Positions 21,522-34,800 of a stretch of 64,000 nucleotides of DNA are shown here, piece after piece. Positions within the stretch are counted from its first letter, which is position 1. Each line of letters begins with the position of its first letter. Source of the stretch: Hexactinellida sp. DTS-2022. Lineage: Eukaryota; Porifera; Hexactinellida. The notes beneath the pieces are model-generated. The model made no database searches. It was not told where the DNA came from and saw only the letters and a program-made list of their open reading frames with translations. The DNA lies in NCBI GenBank assembly GCA_028753945.1, contig JAPNXP010000002.1, positions 7,502,001 to 7,566,000 of the forward strand, read 5' to 3'. The translations under genes were made by a program, and so were the position numbers.

Positions 21522-22929
21522 TTAACGCGATTTCAGCCTAAATGAATGGAGTGAGTATATACAACACACTACACGCTGATCCTAGTAAGCTAATATTTTC
21601 AGTTCTATACCGGGTATATATGTAAGCTATTTTAAGACTGCTAGCGCTCTAATATAAGGCTTCTAAGTACTGATTTTTTTTGAAATTCTATATTTAAGCT
21701 CCCAAAGAGAATAATATAGTACCAAAAGCTTAGTTCTGAAGAATTGAAAAAGATTACAAGGATCTGAATCACTCTAATCCATTCTACTACATCCCCTTGA
21801 GATTAGCTAGGAAAGTCCTAATATTAAAAAGTCAAATTTTTCGTCGGGATTGCTCCATTTTAGAAAAAACGGACGGTTTTCCCACATTTGAGCCACATTC
21901 TTGCTCCCAAAGGTGTCTAGATTTTAATTAAGTACGAAATCGGACAATCCGAACTGTAACAGGTCTAAGTATACTTATTATGGTGCTATATTCCAAATCT
22001 CAGCGATAAAACTTCAAAAAGTTCCCCAAAACTAAGCTTTGAAATAGTGGCATGCTATAATTAGTTACGGTGGTCTTCAAGTGGCAGAGAGGATTTTCGA
22101 CACGTCTACAGCGAAGAATATTGATTCGGGAAGGAATTAAAATCGGCCATCTTGCTGGAATTCAATCACTAATAGTGTCTGAAAGTTAGAACTAAGCTCC
22201 AGTTAGCTTTTGAATTTGGATTTTCTCAATTATGATGATTACATGACACTCCTTATATGGGCATTCGAGATTATTAGCAAGGTAACCATTTGGTTTTGAG
22301 TGATTTTTGACTTTGCAATGATTTAGAAATGATATATCAATGTGATTAGGAATTTAGAGCTTAGCTCTAGAGTCTCCCGTTTAGGAGATACAAATTTGCA
22401 TGTGTCATCAAAATTGGTCACATTCACACTACCATATAGGGCAATCTCGAAAACGGTGCGTCCTAGGCTCACAAAATGTATTATTCACATATGGGAAACC
22501 ATGTGTTCTGATCATTTTTCACTAGTCTTACTTGAATTTATCTCTTTTCCTCTCTGAGTTACAAATTAGTTAAGAATCCGTACCCTGAAGACCGCCGAAG
22601 GGCTATAACTTTTGCAATTTCCACTTTTATCTAAAAATTTTTGTTGAGTTGTGCAAAAATTTTGTCAGACTATCATATGTCTGAATATTGAATCGTTGTA
22701 AATACAATAAATAGTTATTTTAACGTGGGCAACACCTTTGGAGTTATAAAACCGCGTTATAATATTAAAAGCTGCTCTACTAAAACAGTTATAACTCTGG
22801 AAATAATGATCGGATCGATGAAAACCCAAGTCCCATCGATAGATACCATCCTTCCGCAGTGTCTGTAAAAATATCGTAAAAATCGGTGAAATTTTAATTC
22901 CTTATTATTTTGGGCCGAAATAGCGTTAA
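21522..22929 (+). mobile_element. Non-autonomous TTAA-target DNA transposon, copy 2, inside the satellite
   Basis: 1,408 bp bounded by TTAA at 21522-21525 and 22926-22929. Inverted ends are TTAACGCGATTTCAGCC and TTAACGCTATTTCGGCC (read inward). The interior is similar to the reverse complement of 4104-5504; for example, a segment with CACTACCATATAGGGCAA has its counterpart near 4590. Removing the element with one TTAA leaves normal satellite (…GTTATG-TTAA-TTCTGTTCAG…), so it is a clean insertion into a monomer with a GTTAATTCTG variant. Confidence 0.85.
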
Positions 22930-23969
22930 TTCTGTTCAGTTCACTTCCTTCAGTTCTGTTGGTTTCTGTTCAGTTCTGGTGATTCAGTTCAGTTCAGTTC
23001 CTTCAGTTCTGTTGATTTCTGTTCAGTTCTGTAGATTCAGTTCTGTTCCTACAGTTCTGTTGATATTGTTCAGTTCAGTTGCTTCAGTTCTGTTGGTTTC
23101 TGTTCAGTTCTGTTGATTCAGTTCAGTTCAGTTCCTACAGTTCTGTTGGTTTCTGTTCAGTTCAGTTTCTTTAGTTCTGTTGATTCAGTTCAGTTCCGTT
23201 CCTTTAGTTCTGTTGGTTTCTGTTCAGTTTTGGAGATTCTGTTCAGTTCAGTTCCTTCTTTTCTGTTGATTCTGTCCAGTTCAGTTCCTACAGATCTTTT
23301 TGTTTCTGTTCAGTTCTGTTGATTCTGTTCAGTTCAGTTCCTTCAGTTCTGTTGATCATATTCAGTTCAGTTCCTTCAGTTCTGTTGGTTTCTGTTCAGT
23401 TCTGTTCATTTTGTTCTGTTCATTTCCTTCAGTTCTGTTGGTTTCTGTTCAGTTCTGTTGATTCAGTTCAGTTCAGTTCCTACAGTTCTGTTGGTTTCTG
23501 TTCAGTTTTGTTGGTTTCTGTTCAGTTCAGTTCCTTCAGTTCTGTTGATCATATTCAGTTCAGTTCCTTCAGTTCTGTTGGTTTCTGTTCAGTTCTGTTC
23601 ATTTTGTTCTGTTCATTTCCTTCAGTTCTGTTGGTTTCTGTTCAGTTCTGTTGATTCAGTTCAGTTCAGTTCCAACAGTTCTGTTGGTTTCTGTTCAGTT
23701 CTGTTCCTTCTGTTCTCTTGATTCTGTTCATTTCAGTTCCTACAGTTCTGTTGGTTTCTGTTCAGTTCTGTTGATTCAGTTCAGTTCAGTTCCTTCAGTT
23801 CTGTTGGTTTCTGTTCAGTTCAGTTCCTTCAGTTCTGTTGGGTTCTGGGCAGTTCAGTTCCTTCAGTTCTGTTGATTCTGTTATGTTCAGTTCCTTCAGT
23901 TTTGTTGGTTTCTGTTCAGTTCAGTTCCTTCAGTTCTGTTGGTTTCTGTTCAGTTCAGTTCCTTCAGTT

Positions 23970-26930
23970 CTGTTGGTTTCTGTCAGTTCAGTTCATTCAG
24001 TTCTGTTGGTTTCTGTTCAGTTCAGTTCCTTCAGTTTTGTTGGTTTCTGTTCAGTTCAGTTCCTTCAGTTCTGTTGGTTTCTTGGCAGTTCAGTTCCTTC
24101 AGTTCTGTTGATTCTGTTCAGTTCAGTTCCTACAGTTCTGTTGGTTTCTGTTCAGTTCAGTTCCTTCAGTTCTGTTGATTCTGTTCAGTTCAGTTCATAC
24201 AGTTCTGTTGGTTTCTGTTCAGTTCTGTTGATTCAGTTCTCTTTAGTTCCTACAGTTCTGTTGTTTTCTGTTCAGTTCAGTTCCTTCAGTTCTGTTGCTT
24301 TCTGTTCAGTTCTGTTGATTCTGACAGTTCAGTTCCTACAGTTCTGTTGGTTTCTGTTTAGTTCTGTTCCTTCTGTTCTGTTGATTCTGTTCAGTTCAGT
24401 TCCTACAGTTCTTTTGGTTTCTGTTCAGTTCTGTTGATTCAGTTCAGTTCAGTTCATTCAGTTCTGTTGGTTTCTGTTCAGTTCTGTTGATTCAGTTCAG
24501 TTCTGTTGATTCAGTTCAGTTCAGTTCCTTCACTTCTGTTGGTTTCTGTTCAGTTCAGTTTCTTTAGTTCTGTTGATTCAGTTCAGTTCAGTTCCTTAAG
24601 TTCTGTTGGTTTCTGTTCAGTTCAGTTTCTTTAGTTCTGTTGATTCAGTTCTGTTCCTAGAGTTTTGTTGATTCTGTTCAGTTCAATTCGTCAGTTCTGT
24701 TGATTTCTGTTCAGTTCTGTTGATTCAGTTCTGTTCCTACAGTTCTGTTGATTCTGTTCAGTTCAGTTCCTTCAGTTCTGTTGGTTTCTGTTCAGTTCTG
24801 TTGATTCAGTTCAGTTCAGTTCCTACAGTTCTGTTGGTTTCTGTTCAGTTCAGTTTCTTTAGTTCTGTTGATTCAGTTCAGTTCAGTTCCTTCAGTTCTG
24901 TTGGTTTCTGTACAGTTTGTTGATTCTGTTCAGTTCAGTTCCTTCTTTTCTGTTGATTCTGTCCAGTTCAGTTCCTACAGATCTTTTTGTTTCTGTTCAG
25001 TTCTGTTGATTCTGTTCACTTCAGTTCCTTCAGTTCTGTTGATCATATTCAGTTCAGTTCCTTCAGTTCTGTTGGTTTCTGTTCAGTTCTGTTCATTTTG
25101 TTCTGTTCATTTCCTTCAGTTCTGTTGGTTTCTGCTCAGTTCTGTTGGTTTCTGTTCAGTTCAGTTCTTTCAGTTCTGTTGGTTTCTGTTCAGTTCAGTT
25201 CCTTCTGTTCTGTTGGTTTTTGTTCAGTTCTGTTGATTCTGTTCAGTTCAGTTCCTACAGTTCTGTTGGTTTCTGTTCAGTTCTGTTCCTTCTGTTCTGT
25301 TGATTCTGTTCTTTTCAGTTCCTACAGTTCTGTTGGTTTCTGTTCAGTTCTGTTGAACAAGTTCAGTTCAATTCCTTCAGTTCTGTTGGTTTCTGTTCAG
25401 TTCTGTTGATTCAGTTCTGTTCCTACAGTTCTGTTGATTCAGTTCAGTTCAGTTCCTACAGTTCTGTTGGTTTCTGTTCAGTTCAGTTCCTTCAGTTCTG
25501 TTGGTTTCTGTCAGTTCAGTTCATTCAGTTCTGTTGGTTTCTGTTCAGTTCAGTTCCTTCAGTTTTGTTGGTTTCTGTTCAGTTCAGTTCCTTCAGTTCT
25601 GTTGGTTTCTTGGCAGTTCAGTTCCTTCAGTTCTGTTGATTCTGTTCAGTTCAGTTCCTACAGTTCTGTTGGTTTCTGTTCAGTTCAGTTCCTTCAGTTC
25701 TGTTGATTCTGTTCAGTTCAGTTCATACAGTTCTGTTGGTTTCTGTTCAGTTCTGTTGATTCAGTTCTCTTTAGTTCCTACAGTTCTGTTGTTTTCTGTT
25801 CAGTTCAGTTCCTTCAGTTCTGTTGCTTTCTGTTCAGTTCTGTTGATTCTGTTCAGTTCAGTTCCTACAGTTCTGTTGGTTTCTGTTTAGTTCTGTTCCT
25901 TCTGTTCTGTTGATTCTGTTCAGTTCAGTTCCTACAGTTCTTTTGGTTTCTGTTCAGTTCTGTTGATTCAGTTCAGTTCAGTTCATTCAGTTCTGTTGGT
26001 TTCTGTTCAGTTCTGTTGATTCAGTTCAGTTCTGTTGATTCAGTTCAGTTCAGTTCCTTCACTTCTGTTGGTTTCTGTTCAGTTCAGTTTCTTTAGTTCT
26101 GTTGATTCAGTTCAGTTCAGTTCCTTAAGTTCTGTTGGTTTCTGTTCAGTTCAGTTTCTTTAGTTCTGTTGATTCAGTTCTGTTCCTAGAGTTTTGTTGA
26201 TTCTGTTCAGTTCAATTCGTCAGTTCTGTTGATTTCTGTTCAGTTCTGTTGATTCAGTTCTGTTCCTACAGTTCTGTTGATTCTGTTCAGTTCAGTTCCT
26301 TCAGTTCTGTTGGTTTCTGTTCAGTTCTGTTGATTCAGTTCAGTTCAGTTCCTACAGTTCTGTTGGTTTCTGTTCAGTTCAGTTTCTTTAGTTCTGTTGA
26401 TTCAGTTCAGTTCAGTTCCTTCAGTTCTGTTGGTTTCTGTACAGTTTGTTGATTCTGTTCAGTTCAGTTCCTTCTTTTCTGTTGATTCTGTCCAGTTCAG
26501 TTCCTACAGATCTTTTTGTTTCTGTTCAGTTCTGTTGATTCTGTTCACTTCAGTTCCTTCAGTTCTGTTGATCATATTCAGTTCAGTTCCTTCAGTTCTG
26601 TTGGTTTCTGTTCAGTTCTGTTCATTTTGTTCTGTTCATTTCCTTCAGTTCTGTTGGTTTCTGCTCAGTTCTGTTGGTTTCTGTTCAGTTCAGTTCTTTC
26701 AGTTCTGTTGGTTTCTGTTCAGTTCAGTTCCTTCTGTTCTGTTGGTTTTTGTTCAGTTCTGTTGATTCTGTTCAGTTCAGTTCCTACAGTTCTGTTGGTT
26801 TCTGTTCAGTTCTGTTCCTTCTGTTCTGTTGATTCTGTTCATTTCAGTTCCTACAGTTCTGTTGGTTTCTGTTCAGTTCTGTTGATTCAGTTCAGTTCAA
26901 TTCCTTCAGTTCTGTTGGTTTCTGTTCAGT
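23970..26930 (+). repeat. Satellite higher-order duplication, 1,529-bp offset
   Basis: Segments starting at 24720, 24868, 24987 and 25406 recur at 26249, 26397, 26516 and 26935, all exactly 1,529 bp later and with the same or nearly the same variant order. For example, the rare ACAGATCTTTTTG variant and the TGTACAGTTTGTTG deletion variant appear in both. Confidence 0.85.
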
Positions 26931-29540
26931 TCTGTTGATTCAGTTCTGTTCCTACAGTTCTGTTGATTCAGTTCAGTTCAGTTCCTACAGTTCTGTTGGT
27001 TTCTGTTCAGTTCAGTTCCTTCAGTTTTGTTGGTTTCTGTCAGTTCAGTTCCTTCAGTTCTGTTGGTTTCTGTTCAGTTCAGTTCCTTCAGTTTTGTTGG
27101 TTTCTGTTCAGTTCAGTTCCTTCAGTTCTGTTGGTTTCTGTTCAGTTCAGTTCCTTCAGTTCTGTTGAATCTGTTCAGTTCAGTTCCAACAGTTCTGTTG
27201 GTTTCTGTTCAGTTCTGTTCCCTCTGTTCTGTTGATTCTGTTCATTTCAGTTCCTACAGTTCTGTTGGTTTCTGTTCAGTTCTGTTGATTCAGTTCAGTT
27301 CAGTTCCTTCAGTTCTGTTGGTTTCTGTTCAGTTCAGTTCCTTCAGTTCTCTTGGTTTCTGGGCAGTTCAGTTCCTTCAGTTCTGTTGATTCTGTTATGT
27401 TCAGTTCCTTCAGTTTTGTTGGTTTCTGTTCAGTTCAGTTCCTTCAGTTCTGTTGGTTTCTGTTCAGTTCAGTTCCTTCAGTTCTGTTGGTTTCTGTCAG
27501 TTCAGTTCATTCAGTTCTGTTGGTTTCTGTTCAGTTCAGTTCCTTCAGTTTTGTTGGTTTCTGTTCAGTTCAGTTCCTTCAGTTCTGTTGGTTTCTGGGC
27601 AGTTCAGTTCCTTCAGTTCTGTTGATTCTGTTCAGTTCAGTTCCTACAGTTCTGTTGGTTTCTGTTCAGTTCAGTTCCTTCAGTTCTGTTGATTCTGTTC
27701 AGTTCAGTTCCTACAGTTCTGTTGGTTTCTGTTCAGTTCTGTTGATTCTGTTCTGTTTAGTTCCTACAGTTCTGTTGTTTTCTGTTCAGTTCAGTTCCTT
27801 CAGTTCTGTTGCTTTCTGTTCAGTTCTGTTGATTCTGTTCAGTTCAGTTCCTACAGTTCTGTTGGTTTCTGTTCAGTTCTGTTCCTTCTGTTCTGTTGAT
27901 TCTGTTCAGTTCAGTTCCTACAGTTCTGTTGGTTTCTGTTCAGTTCTGTTGATTCAGTTCAGTTCAGTTCCTTCAGTTCTGTTGGTTTCTGTTCAGTTCT
28001 GTTGGTTTCTGTTCAGTTCAGTTTCTTTAGTTCTGTTGATTCAGTTCAGTTCAGTTCCTTTAGTTCTGTTGGTTTCTGTTCAGTTCAGTTTCTTTAGTTC
28101 TGTTGATTCAGTTCTGTTCCTAGAGTTTTGTTGATTCTGTTCAGTTCAATTCGTCAGTTCTGTTGATTTCTGTTCAGTTCTGTTGATTCAGTTCAGTTCA
28201 GTTCCTACAGTTCTGTTGGTTTCTGTTCAGTTCAGTTTCTTTAGTTCTGTTGATTCAGTTCAGTTCAGTTCCTTCAGTTCTGTTGGTTTCTGTACAGTTT
28301 GTTGATTCTGTTCAGTTCAGTTCCTTCTTTTCAGTTGATTCTGTCCAGTTCAGTGCCTACAGATCTTTTTGTTTCTGTTCAGTTCTGTTGATTCTGTTCA
28401 GTTCAGTTCCTTCAGTTCTGTTGATCATATTCAGTTCTGTTCCTTCAGTTCTGTTGGTTTCTGTTCAGTTCTGTTCATTTTGTTCTGTTCATTTCCTTCA
28501 GTTCTGTTGGATTCTGCTCAGTTCTGTTGGTTTCTGTTCAGTTCAGTTCCTTCAGTTCTGTTGGTTTCTGTTCAGTTCAGTTCCTTCAGTTCTGTTGGTT
28601 TTTGTTCAGTTCTGTTGATTCTGTTCAGTTCAGTTCCTACAGTTCTGTTGGTTTCTGTTCAGTTCTGTTCCTTCTGTTCTGTTGATTCTGTTCATTTCAG
28701 TTCCTACAGTTCTGTTGGTTTCTGTTCAGTTCTGTTGATTCAGTTCAGTTCAATTCCTTCAGTTCTGTTGGTTTCTGTTCAGTTCTGTTGATTCAGTTCT
28801 GTTCCTACAGTTCTGTTGATTCAGTTCAGTTCAGTTCCTACAGTTCTGTTGGTTTCTGTTCAGTTCAGTTCCTTCAGTTTTGTTGGTTTCTGTCAGTTCA
28901 GTTCCTTCAGTTCTGTTGGTTTCTGTTCAGTTCAGTTCCTTCAGTTTTGTTGGTTTCTGTTCAGTTCAGTTCCTTCAGTTCTGTTGGTTTCTGTTCAGTT
29001 CAGTTCCTTCAGTTCTGTTGAATCTGTTCAGTTCAGTTCCAACAGTTCTGTTGGTTTCTGTTCAGTTCTGTTCCCTCTGTTCTGTTGATTCTGTTCATTT
29101 CAGTTCCTACAGTTCTGTTGGTTTCTGTTCAGTTCTGTTGATTCAGTTCAGTTCAGTTCCTTCAGTTCTGTTGGTTTCTGTTCAGTTCAGTTCCTTCAGT
29201 TCTCTTGGTTTCTGGGCAGTTCAGTTCCTTCAGTTCTGTTGATTCTGTTATGTTCAGTTCCTTCAGTTTTGTTGGTTTCTGTTCAGTTCAGTTCCTTCAG
29301 TTCTGTTGGTTTCTGTTCAGTTCAGTTCCTTCAGTTCTGTTGGTTTCTGTCAGTTCAGTACATTCAGTTCTGTTGGTTTCTGTTCAGTTCAGTTCCTTCA
29401 GTTTTGTTGGTTTCTGTTCAGTTCAGTTCCTACAGTTCTGTTGGTTTCTGTTCAGTATTGTTCCTTCTGTTCTGTTGATTCTGTTCATTTCAGTTCCTAC
29501 AGTTCTGTTGGTTTCTGTTCAGTTCTGTTGATTCAGTTCA
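26397..29540 (+). repeat. Satellite higher-order duplication, 1,853-bp offset
   Basis: Positions 26397, 26516, 26935, 27027 and 27352 recur at 28250, 28369, 28788, 28880 and 29205, each 1,853 bp later. This overlaps the 1,529-bp duplication, so part of the block is present three times (about 24,870, 26,400 and 28,250). Confidence 0.85.
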
Positions 29541-30977
29541 GTTCAATTCCTTCAGTTTTGTTGGTTTCTGTTCAGTTCTGTTGATTCAGTTCTGTTCCTA
29601 CAGTTCTGTTGATTCAGTTCAGTTCAGTTTCTACAGTTCTGTTGGTTTCTGTTCAGTTCAGTTCCTTCAGTTTTGTTGGTTTCTGTCAGTTCAGTTCCTT
29701 CAGTTCTGTTGGTTTCTGTTCAGTTCAGTTCCTTCAGTTTTGTTGGTTTCTGTTCAGTTCAGTTCCTTCAGTTCTGTTGGTTTCTGTTCATTTCAGTTCC
29801 TTCAGTTCTGTTGAATCTGTTCAGTTCAGTTCCTACAGTTCTGTTGGTTTCTGTTCAGTTCAGTTCCTTCAGTTCAGTTCATTCTGTTCAGTTCAGTTCC
29901 TACAGTTCTGTTGGTTTCTGTTCAGTTCTGTTGATTCCGTTCTGTTTAGTTCCTACAGTTCTGTTGTTTTCTGTTCAGTTCAGTTCCTTCAGTTTCGTTG
30001 GTTTCTGTTCAGTTCTGTTGATTCTTTTCAGTTCAGTTCCTACAGTTCTGTTGGTTTCTGTTCAGTTCTGTTCCTTCTGTTCAGTTGATTCTGTTCAGTT
30101 CAGTTCCTACAGTTCTGTTGGTTTCTGTTCAGTTCAGTTCCTTCAGTTCTATTGATTCTCTTCAGTTCAGTTCCTACAGTTCTGTTTTTTTCTGTTCAGT
30201 TCTGTTGATTCTGTTCTGTTTAGTTCCTACAGTTCTGTTGTTTTCTGTTCAGTTCAGTTCCTTCAGTTCTGTTGGTTTCTGTTCAGTTCTGTTGATTCAG
30301 TTCAGTTCAGTTCCTTCTGTTCTGTTGGTTTCTGTTCAGTTCTGTTGATTCAGTTCAGTTCTGTTGATTCAGTTCAGTTCAGTTCCTTCTGTTCTGTTGG
30401 TTTCTGTTCAGTTTCTTTAGTTCCGTTGATTCAGTTCAGTGCAGTTCCTTCAGTTCTGTTGGTTTATGTTCAGTTCAGTTTCTTTAGTTCTGTTGATTCA
30501 GTTCTGTTCCTACAGTTCTGTTGATTCTGTTCAGTTCAATTCCTTCAGTTCTGTTGGTTTCTGTTCAGTTCTGTTGATTCAGTTCTGTTCCTACAGTTCT
30601 GTTGATTCTGTTCAGTTCAGTTCCTTCAGTTCTGTTGGTTTCTGTTCAGTTCTGTTGATTCTGTTCAGTTCAGTTCCTTCAGTTCTGTTGATTTCTGTTC
30701 AGTTCTGTTGATTCAGTTCTGTTCCTTCAGTTCTGTTGGTTTCTGTTCAGTTCTGTTGATTCAGTTCAGTTCAGTTCCTACAGTTCTGTTGGTATCTGTT
30801 CAGTTCAGTTTCTTTAGTTCTGTTGATTCAGTTCAGTTCAGTTCCTTCAGTTCTGTTGGTTTCTGTTCTGTTTTGTTGATTCTGTTCAGTTCAGTTCCTA
30901 CAGTTCTGTTGGTTTCTGTTCAGTTTTGTTGGTTTCTGTTCAGTTCAGTTCCTTCAGTTCTGTTGGTTTCTGTTCAG

Positions 30978-31800
30978 TTTTGTTGATTCTGTTCAGTTCA
31001 GTTCCTTCTTTTCTGTTGATTCTGTCCAGTTCAGTTCCTACAGATCTTTTTGTTTCTGTTCAGTTCTGTTGATTCGGTTCAGTTCAGTTCCTTCAGTTCT
31101 GTTTATCATATTCAGTTCAGTTCCTTCAGTTCTGTTTGTTTCTGTTCAGTTCTGTTCATTTTGTTCTGTTCATTTCCTTCAGTTCTGTTGGTTTCTGTTC
31201 AGTTCTGTTGGTTTCTGTTCAGTTCAGTTCCTTCAGTTCTGTTGGTTTCTGTTCAGTTCAGTTCCTTCAGTTCTGTTGGTTTCTGTTCTGTTCTGTTGAT
31301 TCTGTTCAGTTCAGTTCCTACAGTTCTGTTGGTTTCTGTTCAGTTTTGTTGGTTTCTGTTCAGTTCAGTTCCTTCAGTTCTGTTGGTTTCTGTTCAGTTT
31401 TGTTGATTCTGTTCAGTTCAGTTCCTTCTTTTCTGTTGATTCTGTCCAGTTCAGTTCCTACAGATCTTTTTGTTTCTGTTCAGTTCTGTTGATTCGGTTC
31501 AGTTCAGTTCCTTCAGTTCTGTTTATCATATTCAGTTCAGTTCCTTCAGTTCTGTTTGTTTCTGTTCAGTTCTGTTCATTTTGTTCTGTTCATTTCCTTC
31601 AGTTCTGTTGGTTTCTGTTCAGTTCTGTTGGTTTCTGTTCAGTTCAGTTCCTTCAGTTCTGTTGGTTTCTGTTCAGTTCAGTTCCTTCAGTTCTGTTGGT
31701 TTCTGTTCTGTTCTGTTGATTCTGTTCAGTTCAGTTCCTACAGTTCTGTTGGTTTCTGTTCAGTTCTGTTCCTTCTGTTCTGTTGATTCTGTTCATTTCA
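30978..31800 (+). repeat. Satellite higher-order duplication, 420-bp offset
   Basis: The block beginning GTTTTGTTGATTCTGTTCAG at about 30978 recurs at about 31398 with the same rare variants (TTCTTTTCTG, ACAGATCTTTTTG, GTTTATCATATTCAG). Confidence 0.85.
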
Positions 31801-34800
31801 GTTCCTACAGTTCTGTTGGTTTCTGTTCAGTTCTGTTGATTCAGTTCAGTTCAGTTCCTTCAGTTCTGTTGGTTTCTGTTCAGTTCTGTTGATTCAGTTC
31901 TGTTCCTACAGTTCTGTTGATTCTGTTCAGTTCAGTTCCACCAGTTCTGTTGGTTTCTGTTCAGTTCTGTTGATTCAGTTCTGTTCCTACAGTTCTGTTG
32001 ATTCTGTTCAGTTCAGTTCCTTCAGTTCTGTTGGTTTCTGTTCAGTTCTGTTGATTCTGTTCAGTTCAGTTCCTTCAGTTCTGTTGATTTCTGTTCAGTT
32101 CTGTTGATTCAGTTCTGTTCCTTCAGTTCTGTTGGTTTCTGTTCAGTTCTGTTGATTCAGTTCAGTTCAGTTCCTACAGTTCTGTTGGTTTCTGTTCAGT
32201 TCAGTTTCTTTAGTTCTGTTGATTCAGTTCAGTTCAGTTCCTTCAGTTCTGTTGGTTTCTGTTCAGTTTTGTTGATTCTGTTCAGTTCAGTTCCTACAGT
32301 TCTGTAGGTTTTTGTTCAGTTTTGTTGGTTTCTGTTCAGTTCAGTTCCTTCAGTTCTGTTGGTTTCTGTTCAGTTTTGTTGATTCTGTTCAGTTCAGTTC
32401 CTTCTTTTCTGTTGATTCTGTCCAGTTCAGTTCCTACAGATCTTTTTGTTTCTGTTCAGTTCTGTTGATTCGGTTCAGTTCAGTTCCTTCAGTTCTGTTT
32501 ATCATATTCAGTTCAGTTCCTTCAGTTCTGTTTGTTTCTGTTCAGTTCTGTTCATTTTGTTCTGTTCATTTCCTTCAGTTCTGTTGGTTTCTGTTCAGTT
32601 CTGTTGGTTTCTGTTCAGTTCAGTTCCTTCAGTTCTGTTGGTTTCTGTTCACTTCAGTTCCTTCAGTTCTGTTGGTTTCTGTTCTGTTCTGTTGATTCTG
32701 TTCAGTTCAGTTCCTACAGTTCTGTTGGTTTCTGTTCAGTTCTGTTCCTTCTGTTCTGTTGATTCTGTTCATTTCAGTTCCTACAGTTCTGTTGGTTTCT
32801 GTTCAGTTCTGTTGATTCAGTTCAGTTCAGTTCCTTCAGTTCTGTTGGTTTCTGTTCAGTTCTGTTGATTCAGTTCTGTTCCTACAGTTCTGTTGATTCT
32901 GTTCAGTTCAGTTCCTACAGTTCTGTTGGTTTCTGTTCAGTTCAGTTCCTTCAGTTCTGTTGATTCTGTTCAGTTCAGTTCCTAGAGTTCTGTTGGTTTC
33001 TGTTCAGTTCTGTTGAATCTGTTCTGTTTAGTTCCTACAGTTCTGTTGTTTTCTGTTCAGTTCAGTTCCTTCAGTTTTGTTGGTTTCTGTTCAGTTCTGT
33101 TCCTTCTGTCCAGTTGATTCTGTTCAGTTCAATTCCTACAGTTCTGTTGGTTTCTGTTCAGTTCAGTTCCTTCAGTTCTGTTGATTCTGTTCAATTCAGT
33201 TCCTACAGTTCTGTTGGTTTCTGTTCATTTCTGTTGATTCTGTTCTGTTTAGTTCCAACAGTTCTGTTATTTTCTGTTCAGTTCAGTTCCTTGAGTTCTG
33301 TTGGTTTCTGTTCAGTTCTGTTGATTCAGTTCAGTTCAGTTCCTTCAGTTCTGTTGGTTTCTGTTCAGTTCTGTTGATTCAGTTCAGTTCTGTTGATTCA
33401 GTTCAGTTCAGTTCCTTCAGTTCTGTTGGTTTCTGTTCAGTTCTGTTGATTCTGTTCAGTTCAGTTCCTTCAGTTCTCTTGATTTCTGTTCAGTTCTGTT
33501 GATTCAGTTCTGTTCCTACAGTTCTGTTGATTCTGTTCAGTTCAGTTCCTTCAGTTCTGTTGGTTTCTGTTCAGTTCTGTTGATTCAGTTCAGTTCAGTT
33601 CCTACAGTTCTGTTGGTTTCTGTTCAGTTCAGTTTCTTTAGTTCTGTTGATTCAGTTCAGTTCAGTTCCTTCAGTTCTGTTGGTTTCTGTTCAGTTTTGT
33701 TGATTTTGTTCAGTTCTGTTCCTACAGTTCTGTTGGTTTCTGTTCAGTTTTGTTGGTTTCTGTTCAGTTCAGTTCCTTCAGTTCTGTTGGTTTCTGTTCA
33801 GTTTTGTTGATTCTGTTCAGTTCAGTTCCTTCTTTTCTGTTGATTCTGTCCAGTTCAGTTCCTACAGATCTTTTTGTTTCTGTTCAGTTCTGTTGATTCT
33901 GATCAGTTCAGTTCCTTCAGTTCTGTTTATCATATTCAGTTCAGTTCCTTCAGTTCTGTTGGTTTCTGTTCAGTTCTGTTCATTTAGTTCTGTTCATTTC
34001 CTTCAGTTCTGTTGGTTTCTGTTCAGTTCTGTTGGTTTCTGTTCTGTTCAGTTCCTTCAGTTCTGTTGGTTTCTGTTCAGTTTTGTTGATTCTGTTCAGT
34101 TCAGTTCCTTCTTTTCTGTTGATTATGTCCAGTTCAGTTCCTACAGATCTTTTTGTTTCTGTTCAGTTCCGTTGATTCTGTTCAGTTCAGTTCCTTCAGT
34201 TCTGTTTATCATATTCAGTTCAGTTCATTCAGTTCTGTTGGTTTCTGTTCAGTTATGTTCATTTTGTTCTGTTCATTTCCTTCAGTTCTGTTGGTTTCTG
34301 TTCAGTTCTGTTGATTCTGTTCTGTTTAGTTCCTACAGTTATGTTGTTTTCTGTTCAGTTCAGTTCCTTCAGTTCTGTTGGTTTCTGTTCAGTTCTGTTG
34401 ATTCAGTTCAGTTCAGTTCCTTCTGTTACAGTTGGTTTCTGTTCAGTTCTGTTGATTCAGTTCAGTTCTGTTGATTCAGTTAAGTTCAGTTCCTTCTGTT
34501 CTGTTGGTTTCTGTTCAGTTTCTTTAGTTCCGTTGATTCAGTTCAGTTCAGTTCCTTCAGTTCTGTTGGTTTCTGTTCAGTTCAGTTTCTTTAGTTCTGT
34601 TGATTCAGTTCTGTTCCTACAGTTCTGTTGATTCTGTTCAGTTCAATTCCTTCAGTTCTGTTGGTTTCTGTTCAGTTCTGTTGATTCAGTTCTGTTCCTA
34701 CAGTTCTGTTGATTCTGTTCAGTTCAGTTCCTTCAGTCCTGTTGGTTTCTGTTCAGTTCTGTTGATTCTGTTCAGTTCAGTTCCTTCAGTTCTGTTGATT

